In this document: positions 38,545 through 48,620 of the stretch, in pieces
Position numbering within the stretch: position 1 is the stretch's first letter
Layout: the number at the start of each line of letters is the position of its first letter
Assembly: GCA_014378465.1 (NCBI GenBank)
Contig: JACMNQ010000010.1
Coordinates: 1-64,000, forward strand
Length of the DNA stretch: 64,000 nucleotides
Direction: 5' to 3'
From: Oligoflexia bacterium
Lineage (GTDB): Bacteria > Bdellovibrionota > UBA1018
Notes under the pieces: model-generated
Seen by the model: the letters and a program-made list of their open reading frames with translations, nothing else
Databases searched by the model: none
Told to the model about the DNA's origin: nothing
Made by a program: the position numbers and the translations under genes

Positions 38545-39627
38545 TCAGATATCGATCATGTTTCCGCCGTGATTCGGAGTCAGACCTGGAATGTTCAGGA
38601 GCTCTTCTTCACGTTTGTTGGCAGGGATGATCATTCCACGCTTGCGGAGCTTTTCCACCAGGGTCGTGCGATTCATCTGCAACAGTTCACTTGCACGATT
38701 CTTGTTGTTGCTCGTGCGAGTCAGGGCCTGGTCAATCAGGTGATTTTCAAAAGCGGCGACGATCGTCTTGAGATCGAGTCCGGCAGTCGGAAGCACCATG
38801 CGGGGAAATTCAGAACCGGAAAGTGAATCCGCGCCAGCTGGGCGGCTTTCAGCGAACTGCTGAAAGATGCGGTGAGGAAGATCACCGAGATCCACACTGC
38901 CCTGACCCTTGAGGATCACGAGGCGTTCCATGAGGTTTTCGAGCTCACGGATGTTTCCGGGCCAGCTGTAGGCCAGAAGCGCGTCCATGATTTCGCCGGT
39001 GGGAGCTTCGACGGTGTAGCTGTTCTTTTCGTTGAACTGCTTCACGAAGTGATTCACGAAAAGAGGAATGTCAGACTGGCGCTCACGAAGTGAAGGCACT
39101 TTCATCGGAATGACATTGAGTCTGTAGTAAAGGTCTTCGCGGAATTCGCGATTGGCGACGGCAGCTTCGAGATCGCGGTTCGTTGCAGCGATGATGCGAA
39201 CGTCGACTTCAATGGTTTTCGAAGATCCGACATTTTCGAAACTGCGGGTCTGAAGAACACGCAGGAGTTTGACCTGAAGCTGAAGCGGCAATTCGCCGAC
39301 TTCGTCCAGAAACAGGGTTCCGCCGTGAGCCAGTTCAAAACGTCCCTGGCGATTGGCGGTGGCGCCGGTGAAAGCACCTTTCACATGGCCGAAAAGCTCA
39401 GCTTCGAGAAGCTCAGCCGGGATGGCACCACAGTTGACAGTCACCAATGGGCGGCTGGCACGTGGGGAGTTTTCGTGGATGGCCCGAGCGATCAGTTCTT
39501 TTCCGGTACCGCTTTCACCGGTGATCAAGACGGTGCTGTCGGTCTGTGAGACCTTTTCAATCGTCTTGAAAATACTTTGAAACGCTGGACTCTCACCTAC
39601 CAAAGGCGTACGAAATGCGAGCATCAA
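38545..39627 (-). CDS. Second sigma-54-dependent activator lacking a receiver domain
   Basis: [43 protein letters not shown]-terminal Fis-like [27 protein letters not shown]. Confidence 0.92.
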   Translation of the reverse strand: MMLAFRTPLVGESPAFQSIFKTIEKVSQTDSTVLITGESGTGKELIARAIHENSPRASRPLVTVNCGAIPAELLEAELFGHVKGAFTGATANRQGRFELAHGGTLFLDEVGELPLQLQVKLLRVLQTRSFENVGSSKTIEVDVRIIAATNRDLEAAVANREFREDLYYRLNVIPMKVPSLRERQSDIPLFVNHFVKQFNEKNSYTVEAPTGEIMDALLAYSWPGNIRELENLMERLVILKGQGSVDLGDLPHRIFQQFAESRPAGADSLSGSEFPRMVLPTAGLDLKTIVAAFENHLIDQALTRTSNNKNRASELLQMNRTTLVEKLRKRGMIIPANKREEELLNIPGLTPNHGGNMIDI

Positions 39628-40068
39628 TGCTCCTCCTTAACCCATCCCTGAGTTATTAATACGAGTTGTTATAGTTTGAACTGAACTGCTTCCCTGCTTC
39701 GACAAAAGGCCGTCGTGCCTTTCCGTCATTATCTTTCAAAGACTGAAAAACCATCTTTCGATCATTTTTCGGCGACAACCTTCCAGTTGTCCTGCGCCAC
39801 CGCTGCTGCCATTTTGGTGACATCAACCGTCTTGCTATGAAAATGCTAAGCAAACTTTGCCGCCCTGTCAAAATTTTTTCTTCTATTTTGCAATGCCCGC
39901 TCAAGGCCTTGAAACACTTTGAAATTTTGACCTGATTTGAAGTGATGCTTTTTCGACGTTCACCCGCGAAGACCGAAAAACAGTCCAAACCGAGCCGACG
40001 GCCATTCGAAAGTCGTCAATAACCTGTATTTAAAAATGAAACGGAGCGCCGATCCTTGACGCTGAAAA

Positions 40069-40103
40069 GCCTTGAGAATCCGCACCGGATACTCAAGGCT
40101 GAC
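40069..40103 (-). terminator. Terminator-like hairpin downstream of the outer membrane protein gene
   Basis: GCCTTGAG-a-ATCCG-cac-CGGAT-a-CTCAAGGC; TTTT on the minus-strand exit. Confidence 0.6.
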
Positions 40104-40158
40104 AGTATTTTGACGAAAAAACGAATTCAGAGCGTCACGGGACTGATTTTGAACCGAA

Positions 40159-40713
40159 TCAGAAAGACAGTCCGAAAGAGAACCCCAACCAGGGAGTGAC
40201 TTTGTCGCCGACCAGTCCGTACGCGGTCACGCGAAAGAGCGCGCCGCTGTCCGTGCGACTCTCGAAACCCAGACCGAAGGTGGGCGCCACTGAATCGGAG
40301 CCGAATTCATAGCCTCCGGTCTTGGATCGATAGCCCTTCACTCGGCTCGCGTTGGTGATGAGATTCACACCGCCGGTTGCGAAGAGCGAATTTCCATCGC
40401 GGACGAAATAATAATTTCCATAGACCGGAATGATCGTCGCGGTGACGCCAGTGTCCGTCGGATTGTTGCCGCGGGTTTCGGTCGAAGTGGAGCCGATGCC
40501 GAATCCCGCGACGAAGTCATCACTGAAGACCCGGTCAAACTGAACGCTGTAGCGAAGGCCGCGACCGAGCACTTCGAGTCCGAGGTAATTTGGATTGGTC
40601 ACACGAGTGTGCTCAGCGACCGCCGCTGAAGGAGCCAGGAAAAGAGCGAATGTGAAGGTCGCGGAAACTGCTGCGAGGGTGAATGAACGGATCCAAAGAT
40701 TCTTGAACGTCAT
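40159..40713 (-). CDS. Outer membrane beta-barrel-like protein
   Basis: Signal peptide; GRGLRYSVQFDRVFSDDFVAGFGIG...; C-terminal LGFSFGLSF. Confidence 0.65.
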   Translation of the reverse strand: MTFKNLWIRSFTLAAVSATFTFALFLAPSAAVAEHTRVTNPNYLGLEVLGRGLRYSVQFDRVFSDDFVAGFGIGSTSTETRGNNPTDTGVTATIIPVYGNYYFVRDGNSLFATGGVNLITNASRVKGYRSKTGGYEFGSDSVAPTFGLGFESRTDSGALFRVTAYGLVGDKVTPWLGFSFGLSF

Positions 40714-40775
40714 GATCTGAACTCCTGGGTTAACGGAACCTGCCGACACGGACCATCTGGAAATCTGAAAGCGAG

Positions 40776-40994
40776 CTACTCAAAAAGTTGACGCACCCAC
40801 TGGTCTGAATGAAGATCACCCCGGTACACGAACCACAGGGTGGTGAGCGCAATGATGGAGACGACCACTGCCCAGCACACGTACTGAACCTTGCTCTTGT
40901 TGCGATAAAAGTGCCGTCCGAGCTCACCCATGATCAACATCAAGGGGAAAGACCAAAACGGAAATGTTCTGAAAGCGAGATAAAGAAGGCGCAT
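40776..40994 (-). CDS. Small two-TM protein
   Basis: 72 aa with two hydrophobic stretches; isolated ORF. Confidence 0.45.
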   Translation of the reverse strand: MRLLYLAFRTFPFWSFPLMLIMGELGRHFYRNKSKVQYVCWAVVVSIIALTTLWFVYRGDLHSDQWVRQLFE

Positions 40995-41020
40995 TCAGAA
41001 AAGTTTAGATTGAAACCGAG

Positions 41021-42187
41021 TTATTTCAAAGCTCTGAGAACTGAAACCTGATCAGTCTTTTCCCAAGTGAACTCAGGCTCAGCGCGTCCAAAGTGTCCGT
41101 AAGCGGCGGTCTTGCCGTAAATCGGCCTGAGAAGATTCAAGGACTCGATGATTCCAGCCGGACGAAGGTGAAACACTTCGCGAGCAGCCGTTTCAAGCTT
41201 TGCGAGCTCCACTTTTTCAGTTCCGAATGCGTTGACCATGACGCTCACGGGCTCGGCCACACCGATGGCGTAAGCCAGCTGGACGAGGCAGCGATCAGCA
41301 AGTCCCGCAGCGACCAGGTTCTTGGCCACATAGCGACCCATGTAACAGGCGGAGCGATCGACTTTGGAAGGATCTTTTCCCGAGAAAGCACCGCCGCCAT
41401 GGGCCCCATGTCCGCCGTAAGTGTCGACGATGATCTTGCGACCTGTCAAACCACAATCACCCATCGGCCCGCCGACGACGAATCGACCTGTTGGATTGAC
41501 GTAAAATTTGGTTTTGCCGTCGATGTACTGAGCAGGAATGGTCTTCTTGATGACTTCTTCGATCAAGGCTTCCTGGATCTGCTTGTGAGTGACTTCTTCA
41601 TCGTGCTGGGAGCTGACGACCACTGCATCCACACGTTTGGGAACACCGTTTTCGTATTCAACCGTCACTTGGGTTTTGCCATCGGGACGAAGCCAGGCCA
41701 GGGTTCCATCTTTTCTCACTTGAGAAAGGCGATAGGCCAGCTTGTGAGAAAGATCGATCGTGAGAGGCATGAACTGCTCAGACTCGCGAACTGCGTAACC
41801 GAACATGATCCCCTGATCCCCTGCACCCTGTTCCTTCTGGTTGTTGGCCCCTTGGCCGACAGTGACACCTTGGGAGATGTCTGGAGACTGGCGATCCAAA
41901 GTCACCATGACGCCGCAGGTATTGTAATCAAACCCTTTATCGGAGGAGTCGTAACCAATCCGCTTCACCGTCTCGCGAGCGATGTGAGCATAGTCCACAC
42001 GGGCATTAGTTGTGACTTCTCCGGCGATGACAATGAGACCTGTCGTAATCAATGTTTCACAAGCCACACGAGATTTTGGATCCTGAGTCAGAAGAGCATC
42101 CAGAATCGAATCAGAAATTTGATCCGCCATTTTGTCTGGGTGACCTTCGGTGACGGACTCTGACGTGAACAAGTAATTACCGATCAT
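41021..42187 (-). CDS. metK: S-adenosylmethionine synthetase
   Basis: [64 protein letters not shown]. Confidence 0.98.
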   Translation of the reverse strand: MIGNYLFTSESVTEGHPDKMADQISDSILDALLTQDPKSRVACETLITTGLIVIAGEVTTNARVDYAHIARETVKRIGYDSSDKGFDYNTCGVMVTLDRQSPDISQGVTVGQGANNQKEQGAGDQGIMFGYAVRESEQFMPLTIDLSHKLAYRLSQVRKDGTLAWLRPDGKTQVTVEYENGVPKRVDAVVVSSQHDEEVTHKQIQEALIEEVIKKTIPAQYIDGKTKFYVNPTGRFVVGGPMGDCGLTGRKIIVDTYGGHGAHGGGAFSGKDPSKVDRSACYMGRYVAKNLVAAGLADRCLVQLAYAIGVAEPVSVMVNAFGTEKVELAKLETAAREVFHLRPAGIIESLNLLRPIYGKTAAYGHFGRAEPEFTWEKTDQVSVLRALK

Positions 42188-42293
42188 TAAATGGAGCTCC
42201 AAATGAATGCACGCGTGCAAGCCCTCGAGCGCTTGTGAAAGCGCGAAGGATCGTTACGATTAAACTACCGAAAAACGAAGAGCGAAGACGAGC

Positions 42294-42422
42294 TTATCCG
42301 TCGATATGAATCGGGAACTTAGGGGTCGTTCCTTTATTCTGCTCTTTGCGTTTGCGAGCCTTGCCCTTGCGAGCGTTGCGAACTTTGCGTGCGTTACGGG
42401 TTTTCCCAGTACGTGATGACAT
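42294..42422 (-). CDS. Small Arg/Lys-rich protein (42 aa)
   Basis: MSSRTGKTRNARKVRNARKGKARKRKEQNKGTTPKFPIHIDG; AAAGAGG Shine-Dalgarno and upstream TTGACA-N17-CTAATT promoter. Confidence 0.7.
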   Translation of the reverse strand: MSSRTGKTRNARKVRNARKGKARKRKEQNKGTTPKFPIHIDG

Positions 42423-42458
42423 AAATAAACCTCTTTAAAAATTAAACCTAGGGCCGGA

Positions 42459-42487
42459 AATTAGCCCTCTTTACGGCGGATTGTCAA
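42459..42487 (-). promoter_or_regulatory. Sigma-70-type promoter for the small basic ORF and possibly metK
   Basis: Minus strand TTGACA-N17-CTAATT. Confidence 0.55.
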
Positions 42488-42596
42488 CTTGACATTGCAG
42501 CTTTCACTCACCTTTTGAGAACTGAACCTGCGACGGGCACCGAGAAAGATTAACGCACTCAGACGTCGTGGCTCGCCGTTTGCGTTAGGGGACTGC

Positions 42597-44150
42597 ATGA
42601 AAAACTCATTTGGACTCGTCGCCAGCCTCCTGATCACGTGGCTCAATCCCCTTCTTGCGTTTGCTGAAGCGCCTGTCCAGTCACCCAATTCCGGTGAACT
42701 GCCGCACACGGGACTCCCATCCAATCCGATATCAGAGCTGACTCCGCTGGTGATTGGCCAAGGAGAACAGAGACTTCTGACGGTCACCGGGCTCGTCCGC
42801 TACTCACTCGGAAATGAGCGCGTGCGAGCGGCGAAACTTCCGGCTTCGGATCTCGGCCAGACGTCCGAGTCACTGCTTCTCAAAGGCATCGAACCCGGCC
42901 TCACGGATCTCTGGGTCTGGAAACAGGACAAGAAGGTTGAACATCGAACCATCCAGGTCGAGCAGTGGTCTCCTGAAAAGAAAGATCCCTACCTTCAAAG
43001 GGCATTGAGTCGCCTCGAGGAAGTCGAAATCATTCTGAGTGGCGGCGTCGGAACGGGACCGCAATCCGTGAACGGGCTGGGGGTGGTCCTGCGCGGAAAA
43101 ATCCGCTCGCTTGATGAAAGCGCCCGCGTGGCCGCTCTGACCCGGGGCTTTCCGGATCAGGTCCGGGACGAAACAGAGCTTTCCGTGGAGCTCGTCACAT
43201 CAGGTGAAAAGCAGATTGAAGAATGGATCCGCAAGGCTCGGTACTCGGATCAGATCCGGGTCGAGAGATTTGAAGACGTGCTCTGGGTCCGGGGCCATAT
43301 CGCGAACGCCAATCAGAGAGTGAGTGTCGAAAAGAAACTCAAGGCCCTCTTTCCACAGATTCAACTGGAACTTGAATCCCTGCCTGATGCCGCTCCGACG
43401 ATCCATTTCAGGGTGTTTCTCCTTGAACTCAAGAAATCGCGCTTCTCCTCTTTTGGGATCGGGTGGCCCGGAAGTCAGGCAGGTGCCTTTCATGTCAGCG
43501 CGTGGGGAATCAAAGAAGCGCTTCAACTGGACCTCGCCATTCAGGCTCTCGAAGGCGAAGGCAGCGCACGAGTTCTTTCCAATCCTGAGCTGGTCGTGAG
43601 AGCTCCCGGCGAAGCTGAACTTTTCGCGGGAGGCGAAGTGCCGATCAAGACGCAGACCCATGTGTCTTCGAATGTGACCTGGCGAACCTTCGGACTCAGC
43701 TTGAAACTGAAAGTGACTCATGTGGCGGGCAACCAGGTCAGGCTCGACATCGCCACTGAAGTCAGTCACCTCGACCCCACCTTGAGTGCTGAGATGATTC
43801 CGGGCCTGCAGGCGAATCGCATGAAGACTCAGGTGGATGCCCGCTTCGGCGTGCCATTGCTCCTGTCCGGACTGCTTCAGGAAGGAATGAAAAAGCAGGC
43901 GAGGGGTTTGCCCTTTCTGCGTGATCTGCCCGTGCTGGGTGCACTCTTCGGCTCAGAAGATTACCAATCCGATCGCTCTGAACTCGTGGCCATCCTGTTG
44001 CCTCAGGCGGAACCACCTCCTGCACCGATGGGACGCTTCGCGAAGTTTCTTCCCAGGGGGGCAGTGCCCGCACCACGCAACTGGATATCACCGGATAAAG
44101 AACAGGGACTGCGGGCTGCCAGCGACTATCCCTGGAACGTGCTTCAATGA
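42597..44150 (+). CDS. Secretin of the Tad/type II family (CpaC/RcpA-like)
   Basis: Signal peptide; GEGSARVLSNPELVVRAPGEAELFAGGEVPI; GLPFLRDLPVLGALFGSEDYQSDRSELVAILLPQ. Confidence 0.88.
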   Translation: MKNSFGLVASLLITWLNPLLAFAEAPVQSPNSGELPHTGLPSNPISELTPLVIGQGEQRLLTVTGLVRYSLGNERVRAAKLPASDLGQTSESLLLKGIEPGLTDLWVWKQDKKVEHRTIQVEQWSPEKKDPYLQRALSRLEEVEIILSGGVGTGPQSVNGLGVVLRGKIRSLDESARVAALTRGFPDQVRDETELSVELVTSGEKQIEEWIRKARYSDQIRVERFEDVLWVRGHIANANQRVSVEKKLKALFPQIQLELESLPDAAPTIHFRVFLLELKKSRFSSFGIGWPGSQAGAFHVSAWGIKEALQLDLAIQALEGEGSARVLSNPELVVRAPGEAELFAGGEVPIKTQTHVSSNVTWRTFGLSLKLKVTHVAGNQVRLDIATEVSHLDPTLSAEMIPGLQANRMKTQVDARFGVPLLLSGLLQEGMKKQARGLPFLRDLPVLGALFGSEDYQSDRSELVAILLPQAEPPPAPMGRFAKFLPRGAVPAPRNWISPDKEQGLRAASDYPWNVLQ

Positions 44151-45166
44151 GCGCTTCATCAAAAGTTTTGGTGAACGCTTCAGTTTCACTCGCGCCCGTG
44201 CCAGGCCCCACCTCCCACTACGCCCAGAACTGGCTCAAGACACTTTTGAATGACCCGCAGGTCACCGACATCTGTCTGAATGGATCCACACACGTGTTCG
44301 CGGACCGGGGACTCGGGCTTGAGCCGATTCAAGACTGCCCGTGGTCTGACGATGAACTCAAGAGCTGGGTTCTGGAACAGCTTTCGTGGGTCGGGAAAAC
44401 CTGGGACGCAAAACATCCGTTCGTGGATGCTTCGCTGAGAAGTGGACATCGACTCCACGCCGCGTTTCCTCCCATCGCTCCTCACGGCATTCTCATTTCA
44501 CTGCGCCGACTCCCGTGTGCAGGAGTGCATGCGGAGGGCAGCAACCCGGCTGCAGAGGCGGCTCGGCGCTGGGGAAACTCACCTCTCTACTTCAAACTTC
44601 TTGAAGTCGTCGGGTCAGGAGATTCCGTGATTCTCTCCGGAGCCACCGGGAGTGGAAAGACCACGCTCGCCAACGACCTCCTCTCGCAGGTGCCCGCGCA
44701 TGAACGGATCATTGCACTGGAGGACACCGCCGAGCTAGCCCCAGCACATCCTCACTTTCTCAGTCTTCTGAGCCGACCGGCAAATGCGGATGGCTTTGGT
44801 GAAGTGAATCTCAGGACGCTCCTGAAACAGACGCTCCGCATGAGGCCAGATCGCGTGGTTCTGGGAGAATGTCGTGGAGCCGAAGTTCTTGAACTGCTGC
44901 AGGCGCTCAATACCGGACACAAAGGCGCTCTCGCAACGCTCCACGCCAATTCTCCTCGGGATGCACTCCGTCGCCTTGAACTCCTCTGCATGCTGGCTTG
45001 TCCAGGGAGCATCCCCCACTCCGTCATCCGTGAACTTCTTGCTCTGGGCATTCAGTGGATCGCGCAAGTGAAACGCGAGGGAGCGACACGCTCCATTCAC
45101 GAACTCTGGAAAATTGAAGGACGCGAAGGTGATACGATTCTCATGCGGCCATTCGTGAGCCCTTGA
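44147..45166 (+). CDS. CpaF/TadA-type secretion ATPase
   Basis: [75 protein letters not shown]. Confidence 0.92.
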   Translation: MSASSKVLVNASVSLAPVPGPTSHYAQNWLKTLLNDPQVTDICLNGSTHVFADRGLGLEPIQDCPWSDDELKSWVLEQLSWVGKTWDAKHPFVDASLRSGHRLHAAFPPIAPHGILISLRRLPCAGVHAEGSNPAAEAARRWGNSPLYFKLLEVVGSGDSVILSGATGSGKTTLANDLLSQVPAHERIIALEDTAELAPAHPHFLSLLSRPANADGFGEVNLRTLLKQTLRMRPDRVVLGECRGAEVLELLQALNTGHKGALATLHANSPRDALRRLELLCMLACPGSIPHSVIRELLALGIQWIAQVKREGATRSIHELWKIEGREGDTILMRPFVSP

Positions 45167-45197
45167 GCCCGGTCTCAGAGTATGCGAAGCATAAAGG

Positions 45198-46259
45198 ATG
45201 TCATCCCGTCGGCCGCGCTCCCCTGGAGTCGCCAAAACTCTCACCAACGACCCCGTCTGGACCGGGCTCTCCCTTCAGATGCGTCAAGGTTTCCAGGAAA
45301 CCTGGTATCTCAAGCTCAATGACTTGAAAGGACAGCGCGCGCTGTGGATCCGATTTCACATTCTGCTTTCCAGGAACGGTTTCCGAAAAGTGGCCGAGAC
45401 CTGGTGCGTGCTCTTTCAGCGCATGGAAAACCGCGAAATTCAGAAGACTGCGCTCAAGCAGAGTTTCGATATCAGCAGATTCTCCAGCCAGAAAATCGAC
45501 GGCAGGACGGTCATCCAGATCGGTGACTGCGTGCTGGGGGCGAATTTCACGAAAGGCATGATTCAGAGCAAGGGCAAGACCATCGAATGGGATTTCAAGT
45601 TCGAGCCGATTCAGGCTTCAAAGTTCGAACTGCTGCCCGAATACCTGGCAAAGATGAAGATGGTGCGCACCGCCGCCGCGACTGTGGGGGGCGACCTCAG
45701 GTTCGATGGAACCATCCAGGTGGACTCGGCGAAAATTTCGGTGGAAAACGCCGTCGGCATGCAGGCGCATCTCGCCGGCCCGAAGAGCGCTCACTCCTGG
45801 GCATGGGGTCACTGCAGCTCCTTCGTCAACGAACAGAAGCAACCGGTGCCCTTCGTCTTCGAAGGACTCAGCATTCGTGGCCGCATCGCGACTTACCTCA
45901 AGTCCCCCCGCCTCTCGACTTTTTATTTTCTCTATCAGGGCAAATCCTACGAATTCAATCGCCTCTGGGATACTCTGCGCACTCGCTCGGAAAATACGCT
46001 GACGGACTGGGAATTTCAGGCTGATCGCGGGGACATCTCCTTTCGCGGGCACGTGACCGCGCAGCTCCGCGATTTCGTCGGGATGACTTACGAAGATACC
46101 GATGGTTCTCTTCTTTATTGTGCGGCTTCAAAACTTTCCGACATGACCATCTGGGTGTATCGCCGCGGCAAGCTCGAAACGACTCTGAAGTCCCAGGGCT
46201 CCACCGCTTTTGAAGTCACTTCGCGCACGAAGAATCCTTACGTGCCTCTCGCCCTCTGA
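45198..46259 (+). CDS. Hypothetical protein, possibly an AttH/CrtC-like lipocalin-type fold
   Basis: GFQETWYLKLNDLKGQRALWIRFHILLSR; AHLAGPKSAHSWAWGHCSSF...FVFEGLSIRG. Confidence 0.5.
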   Translation: MSSRRPRSPGVAKTLTNDPVWTGLSLQMRQGFQETWYLKLNDLKGQRALWIRFHILLSRNGFRKVAETWCVLFQRMENREIQKTALKQSFDISRFSSQKIDGRTVIQIGDCVLGANFTKGMIQSKGKTIEWDFKFEPIQASKFELLPEYLAKMKMVRTAAATVGGDLRFDGTIQVDSAKISVENAVGMQAHLAGPKSAHSWAWGHCSSFVNEQKQPVPFVFEGLSIRGRIATYLKSPRLSTFYFLYQGKSYEFNRLWDTLRTRSENTLTDWEFQADRGDISFRGHVTAQLRDFVGMTYEDTDGSLLYCAASKLSDMTIWVYRRGKLETTLKSQGSTAFEVTSRTKNPYVPLAL

Positions 46260-46460
46260 GATGACCCTTGAAAATCATCGCGGGCTCAGGCTGCAGAAGT
46301 TTCTGTGGTTTTGGGAAGATCCACGGACCTCCACCTGAAACCCACTCCAGACCGAGGGAAATGAAAAGCGTCAGAAAAGCCCACTGAAACAGGATTTTCA
46401 CCATACAAACGATCTTTCTTAGTCGAACTTTTCCGACTTCGGTTCATTCCGTTGAGAAGT

Positions 46461-47456
46461 TCAATTCCTGAGCGCTTCAAGCCAGCCCAGGTAAAGTCCG
46501 AAGCCCAGTAGCCCGAGGAGTGCCGGAGCCACGCAGCAGAAAAGAGGCTGAAGTGCGCGGGTTGCGAGTAACGCCAGCTCCCGCAGGATCTGAGCTGCGA
46601 TATCTTCACGAAGCGCGAGAAGTGCGGACTCCACCCGTTCCGTGCAGGGTCGCCCTTCCATCAGACTGACCTGGATCGCTTTTCGAATGGAATTGCCTGC
46701 GTGGAGAATCACGCTCTCCGTGGAACTGGAGGACGAGTTTGAGTGACTCGAATCTTTCGAATGCTCCCACACGGAGTGACCCCACTCCGCGGACAGTCGC
46801 GCATCCAGACACTCAAGAGACTGAGTCCACGCCAGATCTCCGGGAACTCCCGTCCTCACCAGGGCAAGAAACTTCTCACCGGCGCATTGAGAGGCCAGCA
46901 CCCAGGATCTTTTCTCAGGTTTCAGCCCGCCCCACCTTGCGTCTTCGGCCATCTTCATCAACCAGAGCGCCGCAAAGACTCCGAGAATCATCGCCCCTCC
47001 GCAGGCCAGAATCCAGACCCAGGGTCTTGAACCCACACCCGGCAGCAGCAGGTAGAGAAAGCTTCCGAAAATTGGCACGAGCCCTCCGCAGACCATCGCC
47101 TGAGCCAAGGCCTGGGAAGACTTCGCCCGAGCATCCTTGAGGCCCCTGGCGTGCGTTTCCGCAAGTGCCCGCAGGCGCCTGAGGGTCGGGAGCAATGAGC
47201 CCCCTTTCGAACGCAGGTCCTGGAGGCTCTGATGCGCGAGAGATCCCCAGGGATTCACGAGGTTTTTAAGTTCAGTCCAGGTTTCGGACGTCGGTACGAG
47301 CCCCGCCTCAAGCGTCTCCTCGAACTCATGAAAGACGTGAATCACCTTCTGCAACCGAAAGGCTTCGGCCTGAATTCCAGGAAGTTTCAGGAGGTCCGAA
47401 AAAAGGAAGGAAAGACCCAGCCCCACCAAAATAAAACTCAGCGCCCAAAGCATCAT
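46461..47456 (-). CDS. TadB/TadC-like inner membrane protein (T2SS F-like)
   Basis: N-terminal TM, charged helical region with GGSLLPTLRRLRALAETHARGLKDARAKSSQALAQAMVCGGLVPIFGSFLYLLLPG, C-terminal TM. Confidence 0.55.
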   Translation of the reverse strand: MMLWALSFILVGLGLSFLFSDLLKLPGIQAEAFRLQKVIHVFHEFEETLEAGLVPTSETWTELKNLVNPWGSLAHQSLQDLRSKGGSLLPTLRRLRALAETHARGLKDARAKSSQALAQAMVCGGLVPIFGSFLYLLLPGVGSRPWVWILACGGAMILGVFAALWLMKMAEDARWGGLKPEKRSWVLASQCAGEKFLALVRTGVPGDLAWTQSLECLDARLSAEWGHSVWEHSKDSSHSNSSSSSTESVILHAGNSIRKAIQVSLMEGRPCTERVESALLALREDIAAQILRELALLATRALQPLFCCVAPALLGLLGFGLYLGWLEALRN

Positions 47457-47541
47457 GCTTCAGGAACTGAGCAAAATCGGGACTCAGGCGAATGCGAAAA
47501 AGTAGAAAGTGAAAGCGAGAGTGTTCAACGGGGTCCGAAAA

Positions 47542-48450
47542 TCAGGCGGCGGCGGCGCCACCAGGAAGGCCCGTGCCGACGCAGGGATTTTCAGCACCAT
47601 TCGGCAGAATGAAATTGCCAGGTCTCATCACTTTCCAACCGCGATTGATCATGTCGAGGTAAGTCTGGGTAGGGCGTGGAGGTTTCTGGGCGGAATCGAA
47701 GAACATTCCATTTCCCGACTGTCCGCACGCGGAGTCCTGAAGCGAAGCTGCCAGGTCCTGAGCATTTCCGGTATCGGGAACCTGTCTCCACAGAAGCATG
47801 ATCGCGATGTGGTAGCGAGGGCCCTGATAGTAAGCGAGTTTCATCGGCATGCGAGTGGTGTAATCCATGCGAACCGCGCTCCGTGCGCAACCCATGCGGG
47901 TCGAATGCGTGCCATCGTTGTCGACGATCGTCTCAAACTGTCCGTTCGACGGATCCTGCTTCACTTCGAGCACGGCTCCATCATCGGCAAGGACCGCGAA
48001 CTGGTAGAGACCCGGGGCATCCGTATCACTCAGCTGAATCTGTGAACTCATCTGAATTCCGAACCATTCATAAAAGCCTTCGCCCTGGTCGTTCACGATG
48101 GTTCTGCCGGTCGTTGAGACGAACGGAGAATCATAGGGACGGGTCGGGACATTGACCTGGTTGAAGTAGAGATCAGCGTCCACAGGGGTTGCCTGAAGCG
48201 GATAAGATGCCGCAGTCTGAAGATGTGGGGATCCAGTTGGAGAATAGAAAAGTTTGGCGGCAAGTCCATTGGTTCTTCCGCCGTAAGCGGCTGCGAGTCC
48301 GAAAGGATCACAGACTGCGTTGGTTGATTCTACAGTCGTTCCTGAGTTTCCAACTTCGACTACCGTCGGCACGCAGCCCATGAGAAACAGAGCCGGTGCA
48401 GCGGTAAGAGCCAGGGAGAGAAGAGTCAGACCTTTAATTTGCAGCTTCAT
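47542..48450 (-). CDS. Secreted lipoprotein with a PA14-like region
   Basis: Lipobox LMGC; GFYEWFGIQMSSQIQLSDTDAPGLYQFAVLADDGAVLEV...YYQGPRYHIAIMLLWR. Confidence 0.6.
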   Translation of the reverse strand: MKLQIKGLTLLSLALTAAPALFLMGCVPTVVEVGNSGTTVESTNAVCDPFGLAAAYGGRTNGLAAKLFYSPTGSPHLQTAASYPLQATPVDADLYFNQVNVPTRPYDSPFVSTTGRTIVNDQGEGFYEWFGIQMSSQIQLSDTDAPGLYQFAVLADDGAVLEVKQDPSNGQFETIVDNDGTHSTRMGCARSAVRMDYTTRMPMKLAYYQGPRYHIAIMLLWRQVPDTGNAQDLAASLQDSACGQSGNGMFFDSAQKPPRPTQTYLDMINRGWKVMRPGNFILPNGAENPCVGTGLPGGAAAA

Positions 48451-48489
48451 GGGGCACTCCATAAAATTAAGTTTAATTAACTTTATTAA

Positions 48490-48518
48490 GTTTTATCAAC
48501 ACTCCGCGTCATTGTCAA
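48490..48518 (-). promoter_or_regulatory. Sigma-70-type promoter
   Basis: Minus strand TTGACA-N17-TAAAAC upstream of the PA14-like lipoprotein. Confidence 0.6.
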
Positions 48519-48620
48519 GGGCTCTGAAATTGTTGAGCTATTTCAATTAGAACGACCCCGAATCCCTCTCGAAGAGGAGCTGGGGCTGACTTGCCTCGCG
48601 TTCCAGCAATTCGCGATTTC

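Noticed and set aside
39656-39988. 110-aa minus-strand ORF in the region upstream of the second sigma-54 activator
   Set aside because: Biased sequence with no domain signature or clear Shine-Dalgarno; more likely regulatory sequence.
42188-42293. Possible SAM-responsive riboswitch in the metK leader
   Set aside because: The ~105-nt leader has short palindromes (GCACGCGTGC, GCGCTTTCACAAGCGC) but I could not fit a known SAM riboswitch consensus; needs Infernal/Rfam.
46216-46404. 62-aa minus-strand ORF downstream of the TadB/C-like gene
   Set aside because: It overlaps the end of the plus-strand 45198-46259 CDS and has a weak Shine-Dalgarno; could be a small membrane protein but not supportable alone.
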